This document shows positions 33,955 to 47,086 of a stretch of DNA of 64,000 nt, in pieces. A program made the position numbers and the translations under genes. The DNA is from Streptomyces jeddahensis (GTDB lineage Bacteria; Actinomycetota; Actinomycetes; Streptomycetales; Streptomycetaceae). The DNA is taken from contig NZ_LOHS01000081.1 of NCBI RefSeq assembly GCF_001642995.1, positions 1 through 64,000 on the forward strand, given 5' to 3'. Numbering within the stretch: position 1 is the first letter of the stretch; the number at the start of each line of letters is the position of its first letter. The notes beneath the pieces are model-generated. The model ran no database searches. It had not been told where the DNA came from and worked only from the letters and a program-made list of their open reading frames with translations.

Positions 33955-35531
33955 CCGCCGAAGGTACGCAGGGGACTCAGGACACGAAGCGGGCCATCCG
34001 CCGGGCGCTGGTCAGCGTCTACGACAAGACCGGGCTCGAGGAGCTCGCGCGCGGGCTGCACGAGGCGGGTGTCGAGCTCGTCTCGACCGGGTCGACCGCC
34101 GCGAAGATCGCCGCGGCCGGGGTTCCGGTCACCAAGGTCGAGGAGCTCACCGGCTTCCCCGAGTGCCTCGACGGCCGGGTCAAGACGCTGCACCCGCGCG
34201 TGCACGCCGGGATCCTCGCCGATCTGCGGCTCGAGGACCACCAGCGGCAGCTCGCCGAGCTGGGCGTGGAGCCGTTCCAGCTGGTGATCGTCAACCTCTA
34301 CCCGTTCCGGGAGACCGTCGCCTCCGGCGCCTCGCCCGACGAGTGCGTCGAGCAGATCGACATCGGCGGCCCGTCGATGGTCCGCGCCGCCGCCAAGAAC
34401 CACCCGTCCGTGGCCGTGGTCACCAGCCCGGAGCGGTACGGCGACGTGCTCGCCGCCGTGCGGGACGGCGGTTTCGACCTGGGCGCCCGCAAGCGGCTCG
34501 CCGCCGAAGCGTTCCAGCACACTGCTTCGTACGACGTGGCGGTCGCCTCCTGGTTCGCGAGCGAGTACGCCCCGGTCGACGAGTCGCGTTTCCCCGACTT
34601 CCTCGGCGCCACCTTCGAGCGCAAGAACACCCTGCGCTACGGCGAGAACCCGCACCAGGACGCCGCCCTGTACGTGGACGGCACCGGCGGTCTGGCCGAG
34701 GCCGAGCAGCTGCACGGCAAGGAGATGTCGTACAACAACTACACGGACACGGACGCCGCGCGCCGTGCCGCGTACGACCACGACGAGCCCTGCGTCGCGA
34801 TCATCAAGCACGCCAACCCGTGCGGCATCGCGATCGGCGCTGACGTCGCCGAGGCGCACCGCAAGGCGCACGCCTGCGACCCGCTGTCCGCGTTCGGTGG
34901 CGTCATCGCCGTCAACCGGCCCGTGTCCAAGGAGATGGCCGAGCAGGTCGCCGAGATCTTCACCGAGGTCATCGTCGCGCCCGGTTACGAGGAGGGCGCG
35001 CTCGATGCCCTGACCAAGAAGAAGAACATCCGCGTGCTGCGCGCGGAGGGCGCCCCGGCCAACCCGGTCGAGGTCAAGCCCGTCGACGGCGGCGCGCTGC
35101 TCCAGGTCACCGACCGGCTGCAGGCCGACGGCGACGACCCGGCCACCTGGACCCTCGCCACCGGCGAGCCGCTGTCCGAGGCCGAGCTCGCCGAACTGGC
35201 CTTCGCCTGGCGGGCCTGCCGCGCCGTCAAGTCCAACGCGATCCTGCTCGCCAAGGACGGCGCATCGGTCGGCGTCGGCATGGGCCAGGTCAACCGCGTC
35301 GACTCCGCCAAGCTCGCCGTCGAGCGGGCCGGTGAGGAGCGGGCCCGGGGCTCGTACGCCGCGTCGGACGCGTTCTTCCCGTTCCCCGACGGCCTGGAGA
35401 TCCTCACCAACGCCGGCGTCAAGGCCGTGGTCCAGCCGGGCGGTTCGGTCCGCGACGAGCAGGTCGTCGAGGCCGCGCAGAAGGCGGGCGTGACGATGTA
35501 CTTCACGGGGACGCGGCACTTCTTCCACTGA
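33951..35531 (+). CDS. purH: Bifunctional AICAR transformylase / IMP cyclohydrolase
   Basis: Last two steps of IMP synthesis. 526 residues, GTG start within the purN stop. The N-terminal MGS-like cyclohydrolase domain ([29 protein letters not shown]) covers about 1-200. The C-terminal transformylase has IIKHANPCG, the Lys-His catalytic pair, and ends with the conserved FTGTRHFFH. The stop region is tandemly duplicated downstream. Confidence 0.98.
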   Translation: MTAEGTQGTQDTKRAIRRALVSVYDKTGLEELARGLHEAGVELVSTGSTAAKIAAAGVPVTKVEELTGFPECLDGRVKTLHPRVHAGILADLRLEDHQRQLAELGVEPFQLVIVNLYPFRETVASGASPDECVEQIDIGGPSMVRAAAKNHPSVAVVTSPERYGDVLAAVRDGGFDLGARKRLAAEAFQHTASYDVAVASWFASEYAPVDESRFPDFLGATFERKNTLRYGENPHQDAALYVDGTGGLAEAEQLHGKEMSYNNYTDTDAARRAAYDHDEPCVAIIKHANPCGIAIGADVAEAHRKAHACDPLSAFGGVIAVNRPVSKEMAEQVAEIFTEVIVAPGYEEGALDALTKKKNIRVLRAEGAPANPVEVKPVDGGALLQVTDRLQADGDDPATWTLATGEPLSEAELAELAFAWRACRAVKSNAILLAKDGASVGVGMGQVNRVDSAKLAVERAGEERARGSYAASDAFFPFPDGLEILTNAGVKAVVQPGGSVRDEQVVEAAQKAGVTMYFTGTRHFFH

Positions 35532-35576
35532 GCCACGGCGCTTCTTCCACTGAGCCACGTCTTCGACTGAGCCACG
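35519..35576. repeat. Tandem duplication of the purH stop region
   Basis: cttcttccactgagccacg occurs at 35519-35537 (spanning the true stop) and again at 35541-35559; a third shorter copy cttcgactgagccacg lies at 35561-35576. Each copy carries an in-frame-looking TGA. Confidence 0.85.
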
Positions 35577-35604
35577 GCGGACGGCCGAGTCACGGCATAC
35601 GGCG

Positions 35605-35638
35605 AAGGGGCCCCGCGTCACGCGACGCGGGGCCCCTT
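35605..35638. terminator. Bidirectional terminator after purNH
   Basis: AAGGGGCCCCGCGT-cacgcg-ACGCGGGGCCCCTT, perfect 14-bp stem with 6-base loop, between convergent purH and the gene at 35670. Confidence 0.88.
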
Positions 35639-35669
35639 TCCGGTGCCGAAGGCGCTCAGGCGAGCCGGC

Positions 35670-36272
35670 TCAGTAGCGCGGGCGCTTGAACCAGGCGGCG
35701 CCGTCGGACTTGGCGACGAACACGACGATCAGGATTCCGGCGATCAGAGTCAGGACGCCGATCGGCAGCTGGAACAGGCCGCCCACGATGACGAACGATC
35801 CGTAGACGATGGTGCACACGCGCGTGGCGTTGGCGCCGTTCGCGAACTTGATCGCCAGTACGGCACCGAGCGCGGCGAAGATGAAGGCGAGGACCGCGAT
35901 GAACACCACGACGCCCTTGCCGATGCTGGCGATGGCGTCGGTGTCGGAGCTGGACAGGCCCGAGGTGTCCACCGAGTTCACTGCGTCGTCGACGGCGCCG
36001 AGCTGCGTGAGTGCGTAGATGGCGCTGGCGATCTGGAGAGCGACCAGCACCCACAGGATGATGCGGGCGGCCTTGACTCCGCCGGGCATGGTCATGGGCG
36101 CTGCGGCGTATCCACCGCCGTACGGCTGCTGCACCGGCGGGGCCGCCGGATAGCCGTAGCCCTGCTGGGGCGGGACGCCCTGCGGCGCCTGCTGGGGGTA
36201 CCCGTAGCCGGGCTGCTGCTGCGGCTGCTGGGGCGGGGTCCCGTAGGGGTTGTTCGGGTCGCCGAAACTCAT
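35670..36272 (-). CDS. Membrane protein with Pro/Gln/Tyr/Gly-rich N-terminus
   Basis: 200 residues. GGAGGAAAG precedes the ATG. Residues 1-60 form a QQPGYGYPQQ-type cytoplasmic region. Hydrophobic segments follow at about 68-88 (AARIILWVLVALQIASAIYA), 120-145 (VVVFIAVLAFIFAALGAVLA), 150-165 and 170-185. No catalytic motif is seen. Such proteins are common in actinobacteria and usually annotated as hypothetical integral membrane proteins. It is convergent with purH. Confidence 0.85.
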   Translation of the reverse strand: MSFGDPNNPYGTPPQQPQQQPGYGYPQQAPQGVPPQQGYGYPAAPPVQQPYGGGYAAAPMTMPGGVKAARIILWVLVALQIASAIYALTQLGAVDDAVNSVDTSGLSSSDTDAIASIGKGVVVFIAVLAFIFAALGAVLAIKFANGANATRVCTIVYGSFVIVGGLFQLPIGVLTLIAGILIVVFVAKSDGAAWFKRPRY

Positions 36273-36587
36273 GGCGGTCTTTCCTCCGTTGCTAGCGCGG
36301 GGACGACGCGGCCCGCTCGGAGGAAAGTTCTACAGATGCGGTCCGTCCCCCCGGCGCTGTCCGCGGCACTGTGGCGCTCATCGTTCTTCAGGCGTCGCGT
36401 AGTTGTCCAGCCGCATTCCGTATGTGTTGTGCAAGTGCAATCTGGCTGATCATGGTGAATCGCGCGGCCTGGGAACGTCCGATGGCGCCGGGCCGTACGG
36501 CAGACCGATACGGCAGACCGATACGGCAGACCGGTACGGCGGGGCCCGGATTGGAACCAGGACCGTGTCATCCGCGAGGATGGGGGC
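36273..36587. other. Intergenic region with 13-bp tandem repeat upstream of folD
   Basis: The divergent promoter region. tacggcagaccg[a/g] is repeated about 3.6 times at 36496-36541, ending about 47 bases before folD. Otherwise no gene is visible. The folD ribosome site is in gaggatgggggc. Confidence 0.7.
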
Positions 36588-37442
36588 ATGACTGCCCAGA
36601 TTCTCGATGGCAAGGCCACCGCTGCCGCGATCAAGTCCGACCTGGCCGCCCGTGTCGCGGCCCTGAAGGAGAAGGGCGTCACGCCCGGCCTCGGTACGCT
36701 GCTGGTCGGGGACGACCCGGGCAGCCAGAAGTACGTCGCCGGCAAGCACCGCGACTGCGCCCAGGTCGGTATCGCCTCCATCCAGCGCGAACTGCCCCCC
36801 ACCGCCACGCAGGAGGAGATCGAGGCGGTCGTACGCGAGCTCAACGACGACCCGGCCTGCACCGGGTACATCGTCCAGCTGCCGCTGCCCAAGGGCATCG
36901 ACGAGAACCGCGTCCTCGAGCTCATGGACCCGTCCAAGGACGCCGACGGGCTGCACCCGATGAACCTCGGCCGCCTCGTCCTGAACGAGCCGGCCCCGCT
37001 GCCCTGCACCCCGTACGGCATCATCCGGCTGCTGCGACAGCACGGCGTGGAGATCAAGGGCGCCGAGGTGGTCGTCGTCGGCCGTGGTGTCACGATCGGC
37101 CGCCCCATGCCGCTGCTGCTCACGCGCCGCTCGGAGAACGCGACGGTCACGCAGTGCCACACGGGTACGCGGGATCTGTCCGCCCACCTCAGGCGGGCCG
37201 ACATCATCGTCGCCGCGGCCGGGGTGCCGCACCTGATCAAGCCCGAGGACGTGAAGCCCGGGGCGGCCGTCCTGGACGTCGGCGTCTCGCGCGACGAGAG
37301 CGGCAAGATCGTCGGGGACGTCCACCCTGGCGTCGCCGAGGTCGCCGGCTGGCTCTCGCCCAACCCCGGCGGCGTCGGCCCGATGACCCGGGCCCAGCTT
37401 CTCGTCAACGTCGTCGAGGCCGCGGAACGCTCCGTCGCCTGA
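36588..37442 (+). CDS. folD: Methylenetetrahydrofolate dehydrogenase / cyclohydrolase
   Basis: Interconverts 5,10-methylene-, methenyl- and 10-formyl-THF, supplying formyl groups for PurN and PurH. 284 residues. Catalytic Lys is in [31 protein letters not shown] and the Rossmann motif [18 protein letters not shown] are typical; the C-terminal [10 protein letters not shown] signature is present. DUF3017 follows 85 bases later on the same strand. Confidence 0.98.
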   Translation: MTAQILDGKATAAAIKSDLAARVAALKEKGVTPGLGTLLVGDDPGSQKYVAGKHRDCAQVGIASIQRELPPTATQEEIEAVVRELNDDPACTGYIVQLPLPKGIDENRVLELMDPSKDADGLHPMNLGRLVLNEPAPLPCTPYGIIRLLRQHGVEIKGAEVVVVGRGVTIGRPMPLLLTRRSENATVTQCHTGTRDLSAHLRRADIIVAAAGVPHLIKPEDVKPGAAVLDVGVSRDESGKIVGDVHPGVAEVAGWLSPNPGGVGPMTRAQLLVNVVEAAERSVA

Positions 37443-37527
37443 CCCGTCCCGGACGGGTCGAACGCATGGGGCGGCAGTCGGCAACGGAACGCAGGTCGAG
37501 CGGACGAGCGCAGAGGCAGACAGACGC

Positions 37528-38787
37528 ATGAACGCAGAGGCGAGCGACGAGTCCGGGCCCTCCGCGGGCACCGGCACCGGATCCGGGCACCCGGAGCGGG
37601 ACGCCCAGCACCGGGACGCCCGGCGCCCGGCGCGAGACGCCGGGCGGTCCGCTGAGGGCACCCGGTCGGTACGCGATGCCGGGCAGCCGGAGGCGACGGA
37701 GTCCACGTCGGCCGAGGGCCGGCTGCAGGGTGCGGAGCCCGCGTCATCTGCGGAGCCGGGGTCGACCGGGGGCCGGTCGCGGGACGTGGAGTCCCCAGCC
37801 GCTTCCGCTGGGGACGGGACGCTGGCGGCGGGGGCGGAGGAGGCTGGACGGGCCGCGGAGACGGCGCCCACCGACGAACACGCGTCTGGCCGGGAGCGGG
37901 TGTCTGGCACGGAGCGCGCGTCTGGCGCGGAGAGGGTCTCTGGCGCGGAGCGCGCGTCCGGCGGGGAGCGGGTGTCTGGCGCGGAGCGCGCGTCTGGCGC
38001 GGAGAGGGTGTCTGGCGCGGAGCGCGCGTCCGGCGGGGAGCGGGTGTCTGGCGCGGAGCGGGCGTTTGGCGCGGAGCGCGCGTCCGGCGGGGAGCGGGTG
38101 TCTGGCACGGAGCGCGCGTCTGGCGCGGAGAGGGTGTCTGGCGCGGAGCGCGCGTCCGGCGCGGAGCGGGCGTCGGCGGCGGAGGCCGGGCGCGTCGCCG
38201 AGGGGGCGTCGGACGGAGAGCACCCGAAGGACGCGGAGCGGGCTGTGCGCGGTGAGCGGTCGCGGGGCGGTGAGCGGGGCCGTAACGCGGAATCCGGGGC
38301 GGGTGCCCAGTCCGGCTCCTTCGCCCAGCCCGCGGCACCGGGCGACGAGCCGGGTGCCCCGGCGGTGGTCGGTGCCGCCGGGCCGGGCGGCCGGCCGCAG
38401 CGCGCATCGCGGCGGTTCCCCCTGCTGACGCACGACACGGCCAGGCCGGAGGGCGGGGGCCGGGCGGCCTCCAGCGACGCCCCGGCCCCCGCCCGGCAGT
38501 GGCCGATGCTCGCCGTGCTCGCGGTGGTCGGACTCGGCCTGCTGCTGACCGCGTTCGACGCGTTCCGCATCGGCACCATGGTGATCGGCGTCGCGCTGAT
38601 CGCGGGCGCCGTCATGCGCTGGACGCTGCCCTCCGTGGGAATGCTCGCGGTGCGCTCACGCTTCACGGACATGATCACGTACGGCGTCCTGGGCGTGGCC
38701 ATCGTGCTGCTCGCGATGATGGTGCAGCCGTCTCCGTGGCTGAAGATCCCGTTCCTCGACGACGCGCTGCACTTCACGATCAGCTGA
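37528..38787 (+). CDS. DUF3017 membrane protein with expanded hexapeptide repeat
   Basis: 419 residues. The C-terminal 100 residues are the DUF3017 region, with helices WPMLAVLAVVGLGLLLTAFD, IGTMVIGVALIAGAVM and MITYGVLGVAIVLLAMMV. Family members I know are far shorter. The N-terminal 300 residues are disordered and charged. From about residue 118 to 215 there are sixteen or so near-perfect six-residue units (SGAERV / SGAERA / SGGERV), an 18-base minisatellite at the DNA level. It is downstream of folD and probably co-transcribed. The role is unknown. Confidence 0.85.
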   Translation: MNAEASDESGPSAGTGTGSGHPERDAQHRDARRPARDAGRSAEGTRSVRDAGQPEATESTSAEGRLQGAEPASSAEPGSTGGRSRDVESPAASAGDGTLAAGAEEAGRAAETAPTDEHASGRERVSGTERASGAERVSGAERASGGERVSGAERASGAERVSGAERASGGERVSGAERAFGAERASGGERVSGTERASGAERVSGAERASGAERASAAEAGRVAEGASDGEHPKDAERAVRGERSRGGERGRNAESGAGAQSGSFAQPAAPGDEPGAPAVVGAAGPGGRPQRASRRFPLLTHDTARPEGGGRAASSDAPAPARQWPMLAVLAVVGLGLLLTAFDAFRIGTMVIGVALIAGAVMRWTLPSVGMLAVRSRFTDMITYGVLGVAIVLLAMMVQPSPWLKIPFLDDALHFTIS

Positions 38788-38832
38788 GCGGCCAGGGAGC
38801 GGCCGGGTACGCCCTTCGCGCGAACAGCACAT

Positions 38833-38875
38833 GACGGTGGCTCGTCCTCTCCGCCGGGGAGGACGAGCCACCGTC
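38833..38875. terminator. Bidirectional terminator after folD-DUF3017
   Basis: gacggtggctcgtcctc (38833-38849) and its exact complement (38859-38875), 17-bp stem with 9-base loop. Confidence 0.88.
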
Positions 38876-41912
<3,037 letters not shown>

Positions 41913-41939
41913 GCCGCGCTCGCCGACCAGCACCGACGG

Positions 41940-41971
41940 AAGGCCTCGGTCCGTTACTGGACCGAGGCCTT
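41940..41971 (+). terminator. Terminator after mdh
   Basis: AAGGCCTCGGTCC-gttact-GGACCGAGGCCTT, perfect 13-bp stem with 6-base loop. Confidence 0.87.
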
Positions 41972-42036
41972 CCGCGTACAGGGTCGTCACAGGACTGCAA
42001 TGCGGTGTGCATGGATGTAACGGCACAGAACCGTGC

Positions 42037-43848
42037 ATGATCAAGAACATGACCGATCGCCGCAGATTTCTCGCCGGTTCGGCCGCGACCCTCGGTCTCG
42101 CCACACTGGCCGGTTGCTCATCGGATGACGCCGGCGGGGAGTCCGGGACCGGTCCCGGCCCCGCCTCCGCGAAGCCCGCCGTCGCACGCCGTGAGGACCG
42201 CCCGAACCTCGTCGTCATCCTCGCCGACGATCTCGGATACGGCGAGGTCGGGGCATACGGTCAGAAGATCATCAGCACCCCGCGGATCGACCGGCTGGCC
42301 GCGGAGGGGCTGCGTTTCACCTCGGCCTACTCGCCCGCACCGGTCTGCGCCCCCTCGCGCTGCTCGCTGCTCACCGGGCTGCACAGCGGCCACGCGACCG
42401 TACGCCAGAACCCCTTCCACGCGCCTCAGGGCTCCCTCACCGGGAACGACACCACCTTCGCCGAGGTGCTGCGCGCCCGCGGCTACCGCACCGCCGTCAT
42501 CGGCAAGTGGGGGTTCGGCCCGGAGCGGGCCGGCCAGCCAAGCCACCCTAACTCCCGCGGTTTCGAGGAGTTCTACGGCTACATCGGCCACCGCCAGGCC
42601 CACAGCTACTACCCGCCGTATCTCTGGCACAACGGAGAGAAGGTGGCCCTGGACGGGAAGACGTACGCACCCGACCTCATCAAGGCGCGCGCGCTCGAAT
42701 TCATCGCCCGCCACAAGGACGAGCCGTTCCTGCTGTATCTCGCACCCACCGTGCCGCACGCGCCCAGCAGGGTCCCCGACTTCGGGGAGTACGCCGGCAA
42801 GCCCTGGCCGGACGCGGACAAGGGGCACGCCGAGCAGGTCACCTCCTTCGACACCCTCGTCGGCGACGTCGTCGACAAGCTCACCGCGCTCGGTATCGCC
42901 CGCGACACCGTCGTGCTCGTGGCCAGCGACAACGGCCCGCACGAGGAAGGCGGCGTCGACCCCGACCTGTTCGACGCCAACGGCCCGCTGCGCGGCTACA
43001 AGCGGAATCTGTACGAGGGCGGCATCCGCACGCCGCTGATCGCCTGGGGCCCCGGCCGGATCGCCGCGGGGACGACGGACCGGCCGACCCCGCTCACCGA
43101 CCTCCTCCCCACGCTCGCCGATCTGGCGGGTGCGCCCGCCCCGACCGATGTCGACGGGCTGTCGGTCGCCCCGCTGCTGACCGGCGACGCCGGGGCCGCC
43201 GCCCGCCACGACGCGCTGTACTTCTACCGCCATGACCCCGCAGCGACGCCCCGCGCCGACGCGCAGGACAAGGGCCGCATCCGCCGGGTCGCCGAGGCCG
43301 TGCGCCAGGACGAATGGAAGCTGGTCCGCTTCGCGCCATCCGGCCAGGGCAGGACGGCTCCCGACGCCCAGTGGAGCGCCGAGCTGTACCGCCTCTCCAC
43401 GGACATCGGCGAGACCCAGGACCTGGCGGCGACCCACCCCCGTAAGGTCGCGGAGCTGGTCGCCGCAGCCCGGGCCGCGTGGGTCGACGACTACCGCCGC
43501 AAGCCCTTCGGCGTACGGATCGGCCACGTGCCGGAACGGGCCGTCTCCGGCGAGGAGTTCACCCTGGAAGCCGTCCTCGGCAACGGCTCGGCCCGCGTCT
43601 GGACGGACGCACGCCTGACCCTGACCGCGCCCGAAGGCTGGCAGGTGCACGCCCTGACGGAGTCCCGGGCCGCCCGCCTGCCCGCCGGCACGTCCCTCAC
43701 CACACGCTGGCGCATCACACCCACCACCACGCCCGCCGGCACCTGGCAACTGACGGCGGTGGGCACGGCCCGCACGACGGCAAACGCGTCGCTGCGCTAC
43801 GAGAGGACACGGACGCTGGGGATGCCGCGGACGGCGGGTTCTGTGTAA
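42037..43848 (+). CDS. Tat-exported sulfatase lipoprotein
   Basis: About 603 residues. ATG 42037 (MIKNMTDRRRFLAGSAATL) or ATG 42049; no clear ribosome site. Twin Arg are in DRRRFLA, and lipobox LAGC has Cys27, so it is a Tat-dependent lipoprotein. The sulfatase domain has metal ligands in VILADDLGYGEVG, the C104-x-P-S-R108 formylglycine motif (CAPSRCSLLTG), Lys in GKWGFG, and DNGPHEEGG. A formylglycine-generating enzyme is needed; none is in the window. The last 130 residues (from about 490) look like a beta-sandwich. It probably hydrolyses sulfate esters outside the cell; substrate unknown. Confidence 0.92.
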   Translation: MIKNMTDRRRFLAGSAATLGLATLAGCSSDDAGGESGTGPGPASAKPAVARREDRPNLVVILADDLGYGEVGAYGQKIISTPRIDRLAAEGLRFTSAYSPAPVCAPSRCSLLTGLHSGHATVRQNPFHAPQGSLTGNDTTFAEVLRARGYRTAVIGKWGFGPERAGQPSHPNSRGFEEFYGYIGHRQAHSYYPPYLWHNGEKVALDGKTYAPDLIKARALEFIARHKDEPFLLYLAPTVPHAPSRVPDFGEYAGKPWPDADKGHAEQVTSFDTLVGDVVDKLTALGIARDTVVLVASDNGPHEEGGVDPDLFDANGPLRGYKRNLYEGGIRTPLIAWGPGRIAAGTTDRPTPLTDLLPTLADLAGAPAPTDVDGLSVAPLLTGDAGAAARHDALYFYRHDPAATPRADAQDKGRIRRVAEAVRQDEWKLVRFAPSGQGRTAPDAQWSAELYRLSTDIGETQDLAATHPRKVAELVAAARAAWVDDYRRKPFGVRIGHVPERAVSGEEFTLEAVLGNGSARVWTDARLTLTAPEGWQVHALTESRAARLPAGTSLTTRWRITPTTTPAGTWQLTAVGTARTTANASLRYERTRTLGMPRTAGSV

Positions 43849-44027
43849 GGGGCCGCAGCGATGGGCATCCCGGAGCCCGACCCGGCCTCGTGAGCGAGCT
43901 AGGCGTCGCAGCGGCGAGTCCGGAGAAGTCGCCGGCGGTTCCGTCCTTGGGCGTAGGTCCGGGGCAGGGTCAGGCCTCGTTCCCCGGCCCGATTCGGAGT
44001 CGTATCACGGCTCACTAGCGTGCCTGC

Positions 44028-45059
44028 ATGAACTCGGCGGGAGATACGAGCGGTGTGCTCGAGGAAGCGCTGGAGCGGTTGCATGCCGCGGGGCCCGAGC
44101 GGCTCGGGCGGCTCACCAACCACGCTCCCATGGTGGTCGAGGCACTGGCTGCGCACGGACAGACGGGGGCTGTGCACCGCTGGCTGGATCTGTACGAGGT
44201 GAAACTCGAGGATTTCCCGAGCCCTGTGGAGCCGGTGACCGACGCCGACTGGGCTGCCGCGCTCGGCGATCCGCGCAGGGTCGCCGACTGGATCGCGTAC
44301 TTCATGCGAGCCGTCGGTGAAGGCTCGTGGAAGAGCGTTCTCGCTGAGTGGTGGCCGCGTCTGCTGCCCGGGATGTACGGAGGGTCCACCCACCCCGTGA
44401 TCCGGGTGGGCCACGCCGTGCGTTCCCTCATCGAGGGCGGGGAGAGCCCGCCGCGTCTCGCCGAACTGGCCCATGGGCTCGGCTACTGGGCCGCCAGGCA
44501 TCATCCGGTCACCGGCATCGCGCTGGTGGCGGGTGATCACGAGAACGGTGAGGCCGGCGAGGCTCTGGACGCCGTGGGCCCGATCCGTGATCCACACGGC
44601 GGCTTCCCTGCCCGGCTGGCTCTCGTCGAACGGCTGCCCGCCTGGGCCCCTGGGGTGACCGACCCCGAGACGGCCAGGCAGCGGCTCGCCGAGCTGGTGC
44701 GTGCCACAACCCATCGCTATGCCACCCACGGCCATGGCGACGAAATCATGCTGGTCCACGCGGCGACGGCACCCAACGCCGTGCTGCGCACCCTTCCCGC
44801 TCTGCCTCGCGAACTGTGGGCACCGAGCCTGCACGCGGCATGGCTGGCGTCGGCTGCCGTGACGGCGATGTACGCGCCGAGCGAGCCCGTCTCCTCCGCA
44901 CCCCCCGGCCGCATCGCCGCCGAGGAGGTCTTCGAGCGCGCCCTGGCGCACGGCGACGAACACGTCATCAAGCTGACCGACACCGCCCTGGACGTCGGTG
45001 ACGAACAGGCGCTCGCCGCCGCGCTGTGCGCCATCGCGCTCTGCGAGCCTTTGTCATGA
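44028..45059 (+). CDS. Questin-oxidase-like (DUF4243) protein
   Basis: 343 residues, cytoplasmic. ATG 44028 follows TAGCGT (44016-44021) by six bases, typical of a leaderless transcript, and no ribosome site is present. Conserved-looking features include NHAPMVVEALAAHG, STHPVIRVGHAVRSL, LGYWAARHH and a Cys near the end. The NHxP / THPxIRxGHA pattern fits the questin oxidase-like family, named for a fungal Baeyer-Villiger-type enzyme in anthraquinone metabolism. Bacterial members are uncharacterised; the substrate is unknown. It stands alone between the sulfatase and the betaine locus. Confidence 0.82.
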   Translation: MNSAGDTSGVLEEALERLHAAGPERLGRLTNHAPMVVEALAAHGQTGAVHRWLDLYEVKLEDFPSPVEPVTDADWAAALGDPRRVADWIAYFMRAVGEGSWKSVLAEWWPRLLPGMYGGSTHPVIRVGHAVRSLIEGGESPPRLAELAHGLGYWAARHHPVTGIALVAGDHENGEAGEALDAVGPIRDPHGGFPARLALVERLPAWAPGVTDPETARQRLAELVRATTHRYATHGHGDEIMLVHAATAPNAVLRTLPALPRELWAPSLHAAWLASAAVTAMYAPSEPVSSAPPGRIAAEEVFERALAHGDEHVIKLTDTALDVGDEQALAAALCAIALCEPLS

Positions 45060-45478
45060 ACCCTTTGGCCTGTCCCCACACGAACTCTGCTTGCGTGTCC
45101 CGGTCCGCGCGACAGGACCCCCGCGAAATAGGGCGATTCGTGTGCATCGTGTCACCTTCGGGGATACTTTGTCACTGAGCGTATGTTTCGGCTGAATGGC
45201 CCGCGGCTGCGGTGACACGCTGCACTTTTGCCGACGGGAACGGCACGCTTTCCGGCCCGCTGGGCGGGATTCGCGATTGCGAGGAGTGACGGCGGGCTCC
45301 AGTGCAGCTATTACGGTCGAATGAGGCGTAGAGCTGCATGAGCTGCATGTGCAGTGACCTGACGCACTTTCGCGATCGAATACGCATGTTTCTTGCTTTT
45401 CAGGGCAGGCCCCTCGGTCGCCGAGAGTGACGGCGTCAGTCACGGCTGCGGAGAGTCCGAACGGAAGGCAAGCACGAC
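45060..45478. other. Intergenic region upstream of the betaine locus
   Basis: 419 bases with no convincing gene. It has a direct repeat gagctgcat twice in tandem (about 45331-45348) followed by gtgcag, and relatively AT-rich segments (45130-45200, 45375-45400) that may hold promoters. A TGTCAGTG overlapping the betB start is coding and lacks a -10. Confidence 0.55.
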
Positions 45479-46987
45479 GTGTCAGTGTCAGCACACAACA
45501 CCATTCACGTGGACGGGGAGTGGCGCAGCGCCCTCTCCGCTGCCACACGGGAGATCCTCGACCCCGCGGACGCGAAGCCGTTCGCGGTGGTCGCCGAGGG
45601 TGGTGCTGAGGACGCGGACGCCGCCATCGCCGCCGCCCGGGCCGCATTCGACCGGGGCCGGTGGCCCACGACGCCCGTCGCCGAGCGGGCCGCGCTGCTG
45701 CGCCGCGTCGCCGGGCTGCTGCGCCGCGACCGCGAGGAGCTCGGCCTGCTGGAGAGCCGCGACGCGGGCAAGACCGTAGAGGAAGGCCGCGCCGACATCG
45801 ACTGCGTCGCCGACGCCTTTACCTACTTCGCCGACCTCGTGGCCGCGGAGGGCCCGGGCCGTGTCGTCGACGCCGGGACGGACACCGTCCACAGCGTCGT
45901 CGTGCACGAGCCCGTCGGCGTCTGTGCGCTGATCACGCCCTGGAACTACCCGCTGCTGCAGGCCAGTTGGAAGATCGCCCCTGCGCTGGCCGCCGGCAAC
46001 ACCTTCGTCATCAAGCCGAGCGAGATCACGCCGATGACAACCATCGCGCTGATCGACCTGCTCGTCGAGGCCGGGCTGCCCGCCGGGGTGGCCAACATCG
46101 TGACCGGCCCGGGCCATTCGGTCGGCGCGCGGTTCGCCGAGCACCCGGAGGTCGACCTCGTGTCGTTCACGGGCGGGCTCGTCAGCGGTACGAAGGTGGC
46201 GCAGGCCGCGGCCGTCGGCGTCAAGAAGGTCGCCCTGGAGCTGGGCGGCAAGAACCCCAACGTCGTGTTCGCCGACGCCTGCGCGACCGACGAAGGCTTC
46301 GACACCGCCGTCGACCAGGCCCTCAACGCCGCGTTCATCCACAGCGGCCAGGTCTGCTCCGCGGGCTCCCGGCTCATCATCGAGGAGTCCGTGCGCGAGC
46401 GCTTCGTCGCCGAACTCGCCCGCCGGGCCGCGAAGATCCGCCTCGGCCGCGGCACCGAGGACGGCGTCGAGTGCGGACCCCTCGTATCCGAGCAGCAGCG
46501 TGAGAAGACGGAAGGCTATGTCGCCTCCGCGCTCGAGGAGGGCGCGGTGCTGCGGACCGGCGGCAAGCGGCCCGAGCCGTCCGGCATCCGGCCCGCCACC
46601 GGCTACTTCTACGAGCCCACCGTCCTCGACCACTGCCACCGCGAGATGCGGGTCGTGCGGGAGGAGGTCTTCGGTCCTGTACTCACCGTCGAGACCTTCC
46701 GCACCGAGGACGAGGCCGTCGCCCTCGCCAACGACACCGAGTACGGGCTCGCGGGCGCCGTGTGGACGGCCGACGCAGGCCGCGCCCGGCGCGTCGCCGG
46801 ACGGCTGCGGCACGGCACCGTGTGGATCAACGACTTCCACCCCTACCTCCCGCAGGCCGAGTGGGGCGGCTTCGGCAAGAGCGGAGTCGGGCGCGAACTC
46901 GGGCCCTCCGGGCTCGCCGAGTACCGCGAGACCAAGCACGTCTACCAGAACCTGGACCCCAAGCCGGTGCGGTGGTTCGCGGGTTGA
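45479..46987 (+). CDS. betB: Betaine aldehyde dehydrogenase
   Basis: NAD(P)-dependent oxidation of betaine aldehyde to glycine betaine. 502 residues, GTG start with GGAAGG upstream. It has [20 protein letters not shown], the catalytic Glu in [12 protein letters not shown], the catalytic Cys in [12 protein letters not shown], and [13 protein letters not shown] near the C-terminus. The length suits the family. It is followed by the choline-oxidase-like gene (99-base gap) and a betaine importer, so the substrate assignment is well supported by context. Confidence 0.93.
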   Translation: MSVSAHNTIHVDGEWRSALSAATREILDPADAKPFAVVAEGGAEDADAAIAAARAAFDRGRWPTTPVAERAALLRRVAGLLRRDREELGLLESRDAGKTVEEGRADIDCVADAFTYFADLVAAEGPGRVVDAGTDTVHSVVVHEPVGVCALITPWNYPLLQASWKIAPALAAGNTFVIKPSEITPMTTIALIDLLVEAGLPAGVANIVTGPGHSVGARFAEHPEVDLVSFTGGLVSGTKVAQAAAVGVKKVALELGGKNPNVVFADACATDEGFDTAVDQALNAAFIHSGQVCSAGSRLIIEESVRERFVAELARRAAKIRLGRGTEDGVECGPLVSEQQREKTEGYVASALEEGAVLRTGGKRPEPSGIRPATGYFYEPTVLDHCHREMRVVREEVFGPVLTVETFRTEDEAVALANDTEYGLAGAVWTADAGRARRVAGRLRHGTVWINDFHPYLPQAEWGGFGKSGVGRELGPSGLAEYRETKHVYQNLDPKPVRWFAG

Positions 46988-47086
46988 GCGGAGGCCGCTG
47001 AACCCGCCGTCGTACCCCTCGGTACGACCACCTACGCGACGACCACATACGCGCAGCACCTTGCACCACAGAGGAGCAACACGAAC

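Noticed and set aside
37880-38180. Regularly spaced repeats considered as a CRISPR array
   Set aside because: Contiguous 18-base in-frame units without spacers; they encode a hexapeptide repeat.
45480-45487. TGTCAGTG at the betB start, resembling the damage-promoter motif
   Set aside because: It is coding sequence and has no TAnnnT eight bases downstream.
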